From: JBHHZI01 sp046757965
GTDB taxonomy: Bacteria > Acidobacteriota > Polarisedimenticolia > SMYD01
Assembly (NCBI GenBank): GCA_046757965.1
Contig: JBHHZI010000203.1
Coordinates: forward strand, 1 to 5,022
Length of the DNA: 5,022 nt
Direction of reading: 5' to 3'
Position 1 is the stretch's first letter. The number at the start of each line of letters is the position of its first letter. The translations under genes were made by a program, and so were the position numbers. Shown here piece by piece: positions 1 to 4,623 of this stretch. The notes beneath the pieces were generated by a model. It worked only from the letters and a program-made list of their open reading frames with translations. It was not told the DNA's origin and did no database searches.

Positions 1-1074
1 GCCCAGGGTCTCGGGCGCGCAGATACCGGGCCGGTCCCATGTTCCGTCGGCGAGCAGGCGGGCGACCTGCGCGCAGGGGAAGGCGGTGGTCCGTGCCATG
101 GACGTCCAGCCGGTCTCCGGGTCGGTCTGGTCGATGAGATCCCACACCGTGCGTCGCCGCACGGTGCCGGCATTTCCCTCGACGATGACGCGCAGCAGGG
201 TCATCTCATCGTGGCCCGGCTCGCGTTTCAGCAGCCGTCCGAGCAGGTGTTCGCTGACCTGGCGGGGCGACACCCGGGTGCCATGGGCAAGCTCCACCGA
301 TGTGGTGTCGAAGAAGCCGGTGTCGCGCAGCAGACGCATCTTCTCCGCGTGTCCGGGGAAGCGCAGGGTCTTCTCCCGCAGCGTGGAGGCCGTGATGGTG
401 CGCAGCAGCGTGCGCAGCCCGTCGGTGTAGAACGCCTCGAGAGTGCCCACACCGGGAAACTCCATCATCTCGAGACCCGAAAGCGCGGGCACGACACGCT
501 CCATGCCGTTCTCGCGCATGTGGCAGGGGCGAGTGTATTCCTCGATGACGTCGGTGGGGGAGAAGAGGAACCGGTACTCGTAGGGCCAGTCCCGCTGCAC
601 CGGCAGTCCTCCGACGAAGACCTCGACGCAGGTGACCTCCGTCAGGGCGGCGGCTTCGCGCCCGGCGAGCAGGTTGGACAGCCCGGGCGCCACACCACAA
701 TCGACCACGATCGACACGCCCCGCTCGCGGGCGGCCGTGTCCAGGTCGGTGGCATCCTCCGGAGTGAACGAGATGTCGGCCAGCGCGCAGCGCGCCTCGA
801 GGGCGGCGGCCATCAGCGTGGCGCCGAGAAACCCGGGCACCGCGCCGGCTGCCAGGTCCATCCCATCCAGGAGCGAGACGACGGTGGAGCGGTCGGACAG
901 GTCGGCCTGCCGGCGCACGAGATTGTTCATCGCCGGCAGGCGATCGAGGGCGGCCTCGCTGCCGTCGAAGGCCGTGACGATGAATTCATCGCCGGCGGCC
1001 AGATCCTGGGCCAGCACCGAGCCGACCAGACCGCAGCCGAACACGGCGATCCGCTTCCGGTCGCCGCCGCTCAT
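1..1074 (-). CDS. Saccharopine dehydrogenase-family oxidoreductase, lysine-dehydrogenase-like (partial, C-terminus off the left edge)
   Basis: This is a cytoplasmic NAD(P)-dependent oxidoreductase of the saccharopine dehydrogenase family. It most resembles the L-lysine dehydrogenase branch, which oxidatively deaminates lysine at the epsilon-amino group; the actual substrate is inferred, not shown. The window holds 358 residues from the ATG at 1074. An N-terminal Rossmann fold opens with VFGCGLVGS (GxGxxG at residues 13-18). The family signature VVDCGVAPGLSN lies at about 123-134. The catalytic/dimerisation domain follows with VFVGGLPV (152-159), TLEAFYTDGLRTL (211-223), KTLRFPGHAEKM (235-246) and GWTSMARTTA (322-331). 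These blocks match, in order, what I recall of the Geobacillus enzyme, which is about 385 residues, so perhaps 25-30 residues are missing. The gene starts 31 bp after the metallopeptidase stop and is probably co-transcribed with it. No convincing Shine-Dalgarno precedes the ATG. A general saccharopine-reductase-like enzyme of unknown substrate is the main alternative. Confidence 0.88.
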   Translation of the reverse strand, partial: MSGGDRKRIAVFGCGLVGSVLAQDLAAGDEFIVTAFDGSEAALDRLPAMNNLVRRQADLSDRSTVVSLLDGMDLAAGAVPGFLGATLMAAALEARCALADISFTPEDATDLDTAARERGVSIVVDCGVAPGLSNLLAGREAAALTEVTCVEVFVGGLPVQRDWPYEYRFLFSPTDVIEEYTRPCHMRENGMERVVPALSGLEMMEFPGVGTLEAFYTDGLRTLLRTITASTLREKTLRFPGHAEKMRLLRDTGFFDTTSVELAHGTRVSPRQVSEHLLGRLLKREPGHDEMTLLRVIVEGNAGTVRRRTVWDLIDQTDPETGWTSMARTTAFPCAQVARLLADGTWDRPGICAPETLG

Positions 1075-1109
1075 GGTCCCGGACCGGCGCTCGAGATGCC
1101 GCTGCTCAT
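1071..1109 (-). other. Possible 12-codon coupling mini-ORF between metallopeptidase and dehydrogenase
   Basis: On the minus strand an ATG at 1109-1107 overlaps the metallopeptidase TGA as ATGA. It opens a 12-codon frame (MSSGISSAGPGP) whose TGA at 1073-1071 overlaps the dehydrogenase ATG, again as ATGA. GGAGA at 1124-1120 lies 10 nt before the mini-ORF start, while the dehydrogenase start has no good ribosome binding site. The arrangement would let ribosomes terminate and restart across the gap. The first 12 bases (ATGAGCAGCGGC) differ by one base from the dehydrogenase start (ATGAGCGGCGGC). This is a pattern seen in the sequence; translation is inferred, and chance is a fair alternative in such a short stretch. 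Confidence 0.22.
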
Positions 1110-1852
1110 CGGGCGGGTGTCTCCAGGGGTGTCGGCGATGCCGTCGCGTGGCCGTGGGGATGAGAACCCGCACCGGGCATGCCACCGCGTACGGTGCGGG
1201 ATGCCCGTCTGGCGGTGGCGGACCGGCCGGGCCGTGGCGCGGACGGCGAGGCGAACAGGTCAAGTTGCCGAGGGGCCTGGGACGGCGTCTGGATGGCAGG
1301 TGGGCGGCTCGTGTCCGGGGCGTGCGCTGTGCGGGCCGCCTCCACCGTTTCCGCAACGCGGGGTCGAGCCGCCGCAGGGACGCGGCGAGTTCCCGCCGGT
1401 GGAACGGAGGGCGGGGAGGAAGCGGCGTGGCGCGGCTGGTAGATGGCCTTCTCCCGGGCCCAGCGCAGAAGACGGAAATAGAACGCCTTGAACTCCTCAC
1501 CATGATTGAAGTGGCGCAGGTGCGCCAGCTCGTGACAGAGGGTGTTCACCAGGCTGGAATAGCGCAGCAGGCGCCCGGAGGTCGCGTGGCGCAACCGGAT
1601 GTGGATGCGCCCATCTCGATAGCAGATGCCGTAGTGGCCGTTCACCCCGGCCCGCTCGGCCCGGATCGCGGTCTCGGGCAGTCCGAACTGCCGCGCGATG
1701 CGCCTGCCGTCCCGCCGCAGGCGGCGCATGACATCCACCGATACGGCACGCCGGGAAGGTGTCCCCGGCAGTCGTGGACTGTCTCCGACAGCAGGCATGG
1801 CAGTGCCGAGTGTAGCGCTTCCGCGGCGCACCGAGATCCCCACACCCGCCAT
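1106..1852 (-). CDS. YgjP/SprT-like zinc metallopeptidase with disordered C-terminal tail
   Basis: This is a predicted cytoplasmic zincin-type protease. With the longest ATG start it has 248 residues. The fold core spans about residues 42-140. It includes the metal site HELAH at 107-111 (zinc ligands H107 and H111, catalytic E108) and a third ligand, probably H117 of NHGEEF. That HExxH-x5-H spacing is typical of YgjP/DUF45-type peptidases rather than E. coli SprT, whose third histidine is further away. The tail (about 145-248) is rich in Ala, Pro and Arg, looks disordered, and contains QLDLF at 196-200. There is no signal peptide or membrane segment. The start is uncertain: ATGs at 1852, 1798 and 1729 are in frame and none has a good Shine-Dalgarno. 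The last has GGTGGA four bases upstream and lies right before the conserved domain, so residues 1-41 may not be made. Substrate is unknown; relatives in the wider group include proteases of DNA-protein crosslinks. Confidence 0.82.
   Translation of the reverse strand: MAGVGISVRRGSATLGTAMPAVGDSPRLPGTPSRRAVSVDVMRRLRRDGRRIARQFGLPETAIRAERAGVNGHYGICYRDGRIHIRLRHATSGRLLRYSSLVNTLCHELAHLRHFNHGEEFKAFYFRLLRWAREKAIYQPRHAASSPPSVPPAGTRRVPAAARPRVAETVEAARTAHAPDTSRPPAIQTPSQAPRQLDLFASPSAPRPGRSATARRASRTVRGGMPGAGSHPHGHATASPTPLETPAR
1253..1267 (-). other. Candidate sliding-clamp-binding motif QLDLF in the metallopeptidase tail
   Basis: Codons CAA CTT GAC CTG TTC on the minus strand encode QLDLF at residues 196-200 of the metallopeptidase, inside a Pro/Ala/Arg-rich stretch (context PRQLDLFASP). 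QL[SD]LF is the established consensus pentapeptide by which bacterial polymerases and repair proteins dock onto the DnaN beta clamp. The exact match and its location in a flexible tail support a docking motif. A pentapeptide alone can arise by chance, so function is inferred. Confidence 0.45.
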
Positions 1853-1890
1853 CGCGCGGCCGGCGGCGTGGCGAGGGCCCGAACGTGACG

Positions 1891-1924
1891 GGTCCCGCGG
1901 CAGACCGTTGTCCGCCGCGGGACC
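1891..1924 (-). terminator. Strong GC-rich hairpin after the sigma/anti-sigma pair; probable terminator without a U tract
   Basis: GGTCCCGCGGC at 1891-1901 and GCCGCGGGACC at 1914-1924 are perfect 11-bp inverted arms. Inside the 12-nt loop, GAC and GTC can add three more pairs around a CGTT apex after one A/C mismatch. The hairpin begins 12 bases past the anti-sigma stop codon on the minus strand and precedes the metallopeptidase gene, the expected place for a terminator. No run of U follows on the minus strand, so it is not a canonical intrinsic terminator. It could instead be a transcript-stabilising or attenuating stem. Confidence 0.5.
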
Positions 1925-1936
1925 GGGTCGGGGGGG

Positions 1937-3115
1937 TCAGATGCCGCCGTCAAAGACCCAGCGGTGCTGGGGGTTGTCGTTTCTCACGGCGAGGTTGTGG
2001 GTCTTGATGCCGCCGGGGAAGCTCACCTTGTAGGGGACATAGACGCCGGGGTAGTTGCCGGAGCGGAACGGATCGCCGAGGAACAGGAGCCTGTCCGGCC
2101 GGTGCCGGGGTTCCATCAGGAAATCGACCGTGGCGGGCGAGGGGCAGAGGATCTCCAGCGTCTTGCGGTCACCCGCTCGCGCCGCCTCGAACAGGGCGTG
2201 GGCCACGCCGCGCGGTCCCAGTTCGAGGAAGGCCATGGGAGCGTCCGCCACACCACCCCAGCGCACATCCGGCGGGATCTCCAGCTCGAAGATCGCGTCA
2301 TCGATGGACGGGCGATAGTCGATGGTCACCACCTCGGCGAACAGGCGGCGCGTGCCGTTCACCTCGACCCAGCGTCGCAGGTCGGACAGGAGGCGGGTGG
2401 AGAGGTCCCACTTGACCTCGGTCTCACGGTCGTATTCGCCGAGGAACGCCGGTGGGCGCGGCCCGGTCGGGGCTCCCTTCTCGCGCAGGACGAGACGGCC
2501 GATGCCGTCGGTCTCCTCCTGGCTCACGATCTCGACTCCCGCCGCCGGGGCGTTGAGGAGTTGCTCGAGCCAGGACGCGGGCCAGAAGAGGCTGGTGTCG
2601 ATCGGTCCTCCCTCGCCGCGGAAGGCCTCACGGCTGGCGGGGTGGTACTCGGTCACCTGCACGCCGTCGAAGATGCGGATCCGGTCCGGCCGGTCGATGC
2701 GGGCGCGCCCGGGCTCGCCCGGCGAGCGCGGGATCTCGATCCAGGCTTCCACATCGGTGAGATCGCCTTCCAGATTGACGTAGCTGAAATCCTCGCCTGG
2801 CCGGGCCAGCATGCGCAGGACCACGTGCACGGCGCCGACCTGATCTGTCGCCGCGAGCACCGGCTGGAGCATGGCGGCGTAGGCCGGTGTCGAGCCGGGT
2901 CCCAGGAGCAGAGAGAACAGGAGCCATCCTGCTGCGGCCAGCATGGTGGCCACGGTTGCCAGTCTTGTCACCATCGTCCATCTCCTCGGGCTCCACCGCG
3001 GCTCCGGCTGCCCGAAGGAGTCGGGGATGCCCTGCTCGAGGCGGGCCGCAAGACCGGGACGCGGGGTGGGGTCAGGCATCGTGCGCAAGCGCCTTTCCAG
3101 TTCGTCGAGATGCAT
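1937..3115 (-). CDS. Putative membrane anti-sigma factor with LolA/RseB-like and NTF2-like outer domains
   Basis: This 392-residue single-pass membrane protein is encoded with an ECF sigma factor and is probably its regulator. Residues 1-45 form a basic cytoplasmic segment (MHLDELERRLRTMPD, then GLAARLEQGIPDSF) resembling the sigma-binding N-terminus of planctomycete-type anti-sigma proteins. It lacks the HxxxCxxC zinc motif of ZAS anti-sigmas. One transmembrane helix lies at about 49-71. From about 80 to 285 the outer part looks like a LolA/RseB-type beta-rich domain: AAMLQPVLAATDQVGAV, a run of amphipathic strands, and the closing VTIDYRPSIDDAIFELEIPPDV. From about 300 to 392 there is an NTF2-like or DUF-type tail, with ALFEAARAGDRKTLEIL at the front and RWVFDGGI at the very end. 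The ATG at 3115 is supported by an excellent Shine-Dalgarno. The gene overlaps the sigma gene by 44 bp in another frame. Domain names rest on pattern recognition; sigma inhibition is inferred from context. Confidence 0.8.
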   Translation of the reverse strand: MHLDELERRLRTMPDPTPRPGLAARLEQGIPDSFGQPEPRWSPRRWTMVTRLATVATMLAAAGWLLFSLLLGPGSTPAYAAMLQPVLAATDQVGAVHVVLRMLARPGEDFSYVNLEGDLTDVEAWIEIPRSPGEPGRARIDRPDRIRIFDGVQVTEYHPASREAFRGEGGPIDTSLFWPASWLEQLLNAPAAGVEIVSQEETDGIGRLVLREKGAPTGPRPPAFLGEYDRETEVKWDLSTRLLSDLRRWVEVNGTRRLFAEVVTIDYRPSIDDAIFELEIPPDVRWGGVADAPMAFLELGPRGVAHALFEAARAGDRKTLEILCPSPATVDFLMEPRHRPDRLLFLGDPFRSGNYPGVYVPYKVSFPGGIKTHNLAVRNDNPQHRWVFDGGI

Positions 3116-3659
3116 GGTCCGCCTCCTTTCTTTCCAGCAGTGCGCGCAGACATTCCAGGGCGCGATGGAGCCGCGACTTGACGGTGCCGGCCGGGAGGCC
3201 GAGCAATCTGCCGCACTCCCTGAGGCTCAGATCGTGGAAGTAATGCAGCGCCACCGTCTCGCGAAGCTCCGGCTGGAGCTGGTGAACGGCCCGGCGCAGC
3301 ACCCTCCGGCGTTCGGAGCGCAGGGCGACAGCCTGCGGATCGGGAGTGATGTCCTCTCTGTCCGGCAGGATCCCGGTTGACTCGCGCTCGGGGTGGTCCC
3401 CGCGTACCCACTGGAGAAACTCGTTGCGGGCGATCGCAAGCAGCCAGGAGCGGAGCGACGTGGACTGGCGCAGCGTGGTGATATGCCGCCAGGCCTTGCC
3501 ATACGTCTCCTGGGTCAGGTCCTCGGCCAGATCCGGAACTGCGCCGAGATGTCTCAGGAAGCCGTAGACGTCCCGATGATGGCGGGCAATCAGCTCGCGG
3601 CAGGCTTCGCGTTCTCCCCGCCGCAGGCGCCGGACCAGGTGTCGCTCACTCAGCCCCAC
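3072..3659 (-). CDS. ECF-type (sigma-70 family) RNA polymerase sigma factor
   Basis: This 195-residue alternative sigma factor would direct RNA polymerase to a dedicated promoter set. Region 2 spans about residues 20-87, with the core-binding/-10-recognition block DLAEDLTQETYGKAW (43-57) and SWLLAIARNEFLQWVR (71-86). A short variable linker (88-117) follows. Region 4 spans about 118-176, with the helix-turn-helix LSLRECGRLLGLPAGTVKSRLHRAL at 144-168 (given here as a position guide: LSLRECG through RLHRAL). Regions 1 and 3 are absent, as in ECF members, and the length is normal for them. The start is GTG at 3659, supported by AAAGGGG at 3672-3666 with 6-nt spacing. The last 15 or so residues overlap the start of the membrane regulator. 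The tail ERKEADHASRRTGKA is charged and probably flexible. The target regulon cannot be read from the window. Confidence 0.93.
   Translation of the reverse strand: MGLSERHLVRRLRRGEREACRELIARHHRDVYGFLRHLGAVPDLAEDLTQETYGKAWRHITTLRQSTSLRSWLLAIARNEFLQWVRGDHPERESTGILPDREDITPDPQAVALRSERRRVLRRAVHQLQPELRETVALHYFHDLSLRECGRLLGLPAGTVKSRLHRALECLRALLERKEADHASRRTGKALAHDA
3122..3129 (-). promoter_or_regulatory. Strong Shine-Dalgarno of the anti-sigma gene, inside the sigma gene
   Basis: AAAGGAGG on the minus strand lies 6 nt before the ATG at 3115. It is the best ribosome binding site in the window, fixes the anti-sigma start, and confirms the 44-bp overlap with the sigma coding sequence. It should favour ample synthesis of the regulator relative to the sigma factor. 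Confidence 0.85.
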
Positions 3660-3940
3660 GATCGTCCCCTTTCACCTGTATGGATGCAGGAAGGCGCCGA
3701 GGTGTTCGCGAAGCGGGACCATTCTATCGGGGCCTCGGTGACGCACCGAGGCTCGACGGGGGACACGATTCCGGATCGAGCGTCAATTGTCGACACAGTA
3801 CGCCACAAGAGCTCGACCGTCGTGCCGTGCGAATGCCCGCCGTCGACACCCCGGAGCCGTTGGTCGGAAGGGTGTCCTTCGGATGCTGCGGCGCTGGAAC
3901 CTGACATCACGCCACGCGGCAGCGCCGGCTCGTGAGCGAC
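3660..3940. other. 281-bp spacer between cupin stop and sigma start; no gene seen
   Basis: I see no credible coding region on either strand. It holds, reading toward the sigma gene, part of a hairpin at the cupin stop (3922-3954), a perfect 21-bp inverted repeat (3732-3752), a possible -10 box (3726-3721) and the sigma Shine-Dalgarno AAAGGGG (3672-3666). It is therefore the likely control region of the sigma/anti-sigma unit. Short frames in this stretch, including an 86-codon one on the minus strand, show no recognisable domain. Confidence 0.6.
3721..3752 (-). promoter_or_regulatory. Possible sigma-gene promoter -10 box with adjacent inverted-repeat operator
   Basis: TAGAAT on the minus strand at 3726-3721 matches the TATAAT -10 consensus at five of six positions and would give a leader of roughly 55 nt to the GTG at 3659. 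Just upstream, at 3752-3732, is a perfect inverted repeat with 9-bp arms GCCTCGGTG and CACCGAGGC and a 3-nt centre. It covers the spacer and the place where a -35 box would sit; no good -35 hexamer is present there. A regulator binding the repeat could block or replace -35 contact. The repeat is certain; promoter and operator functions are inferred. Confidence 0.33.
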
Positions 3941-3954
3941 TCAGTCGCCGGCGC
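3922..3954 (-). terminator. GC-rich hairpin spanning the cupin stop codon
   Basis: GCGCCGGC at 3922-3929 and GCCGGCGC at 3947-3954 form perfect 8-bp arms. Nested inside, TGAG and CTCA (3933-3936 and 3940-3943) add a 4-bp stem around CGA. The cupin TGA (3943-3941) lies within the structure. No U tract follows on the minus strand, so termination is only a possibility; protection of the mRNA 3' end is another. Confidence 0.3.
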
Positions 3955-4312
3955 GGTCGATGCCGGTCTGTTGCGCCGGCGGGCTGAACAGGTCGATGGC
4001 CAGCGAATCCTCCAGGGCCTCGGCGCCGTGGGGAACATTCGGGGGCAGCACGAGCGCCTCGTTCGCCGTGGCGATGATCTCCTCCTGGTCCGGTGGGGCG
4101 CCGACGAGAAAACGGATCTGTCCCGACACGACGAGGGAGATCTGTTCCTCGTCGTGGGCGTGCGGATCGATCTTGAAGCCTTTCTCGAGCCGCACGCGCG
4201 CGACGGTCATCTTCTCACCGTGGATGCGCTGGCGATCCAGAAGGGGCATGGGGTGATCGGTTTCAAGATCGCTCCAGCGGATCTTGCGGGCCTGCCGCCT
4301 TTCCTCGGTCAT
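3941..4312 (-). CDS. Small single-domain cupin protein
   Basis: This 123-residue protein is a soluble metal-binding beta-barrel of the cupin_2 type. Cupin motif 1 is GFKIDPHAHDEEQISLVVSG (about residues 45-64), with likely metal ligands H51, H53 and either E56 or Q57. Motif 2 is ALVLPPNVPHGAEAL (86-100), with the fourth ligand H95. The C-terminal IDLFSPP resembles the closing strand of many stand-alone cupins. The barrel takes up nearly the whole protein, and no second domain or DNA-binding segment is present. The ATG at 4312 is chosen because AGGAG lies 5 nt upstream; a longer frame reaching 4537 has no conserved sequence in its extra part. Such proteins range from sugar isomerase-like enzymes to dioxygenases and ligand sensors, so reaction and substrate are unknown. 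It is transcribed toward the sigma gene but separated from it by 281 bp, so membership in that unit is doubtful. Confidence 0.88.
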   Translation of the reverse strand: MTEERRQARKIRWSDLETDHPMPLLDRQRIHGEKMTVARVRLEKGFKIDPHAHDEEQISLVVSGQIRFLVGAPPDQEEIIATANEALVLPPNVPHGAEALEDSLAIDLFSPPAQQTGIDRAGD

Positions 4313-4317
4313 GGTCA

Positions 4318-4322
4318 CTCCT
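4318..4322 (-). promoter_or_regulatory. Ribosome binding site that sets the cupin start
   Basis: AGGAG on the minus strand, 5 nt before the ATG at 4312, selects this start over in-frame starts further upstream (up to 4537). The conserved cupin sequence begins soon after this ATG. Confidence 0.7.
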
Positions 4323-4375
4323 GCACCGGGTCGAGCCGGATTGTCCCGGCCTCTCTCCACAGGTCTTTGACCCGC

Positions 4376-4381
4376 AGTGTA
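4376..4381 (-). promoter_or_regulatory. Possible -10 box for the cupin gene
   Basis: TACACT on the minus strand (in context TTACACT) matches TATAAT at four of six positions and would give a leader of about 57 nt. The best spaced -35 candidate, TGGCCG at 18 nt, is poor. An identical TACACT occurs at 1814-1809, ten bases before one of the possible metallopeptidase start codons. Confidence 0.22.
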
Positions 4382-4611
4382 ACTCTTTCCCTGATTGATC
4401 GGCCACATGACCCCATTGGCCGCACGAGACGAGCGACCCGGGTGGTGTCGCGGTCTGGGCTGCGAGGGGGACGCCGCCGGACGTGCCCGGCGAGACGATC
4501 GGGGTGCCGCGGGACCACAGGAGGGGCCCCACCGCATGGCGCGCGGGGGCCGGGAGCGCCTGGCCGCACTGGCCGGAAGGTCCGAGGTGGTACTCTGAAG
4601 CGACCATCGAA

Positions 4612-4618
4612 AAGGGAG
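4612..4618 (+). promoter_or_regulatory. Ribosome binding site of the secreted-protein gene
   Basis: AAGGGAG lies 5 nt before the ATG at 4624. Together with the signal peptide that follows immediately, it fixes the start of the plus-strand gene. Confidence 0.65.
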
Positions 4619-4623
4619 ACCAG

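Larger units (their letters stand above)
4313..4623. other. 311-bp divergent spacer between cupin and secreted-protein gene; no gene seen
   Basis: This stretch separates two outward-facing genes and should hold both promoters. It contains the cupin Shine-Dalgarno AGGAG (4322-4318), a -10-like TACACT on the minus strand (4381-4376), a weak -10-like TACTCT on the plus strand (4591-4596) and AAGGGAG before the plus gene (4612-4618). The middle, about 4400-4580, is very GC-rich. Frames there are open by composition only, and I recognise no protein or RNA in it. Confidence 0.55.

Noticed and set aside
1075..1085. Small palindrome GGTCCCGGACC directly before the dehydrogenase ATG
   Set aside because: Arms of only 5 bp around one base cannot form a hairpin loop, and such GC palindromes are common by chance here; too weak to call an operator.
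211..1491. Long plus-strand open frame of 426 codons (and overlapping plus-strand frame 632-1888)
   Set aside because: Lies antisense to the dehydrogenase and metallopeptidase, which have clear family motifs. The translations are rich in Arg, Gly and Ala with no domain. GC-rich coding DNA keeps such shadow frames open.
1964..3181. Plus-strand open frame of 405 codons opposite the anti-sigma gene
   Set aside because: Antisense to a gene with an excellent ribosome binding site and a coherent membrane-protein layout. The product is His/Gly/Arg-rich and shows no recognisable fold.
3760..3785. GGAATC-like element upstream of the sigma gene as an ECF autoregulatory promoter
   Set aside because: It deviates from the GGAAC core and no suitable -10 element occurs about 16 nt downstream, so autoregulation cannot be supported from the sequence.
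3650..3910. 86-codon minus-strand frame in the spacer upstream of the sigma gene
   Set aside because: No ribosome binding site of note, no domain, and it overlaps the inverted repeat, likely promoter and start of the sigma gene.
4313..4537. N-terminal 75-residue extension of the cupin
   Set aside because: The extension is Pro/Arg/Ser-rich and without conserved sequence, while AGGAG 5 nt before the ATG at 4312 gives a normal-length single-domain cupin.
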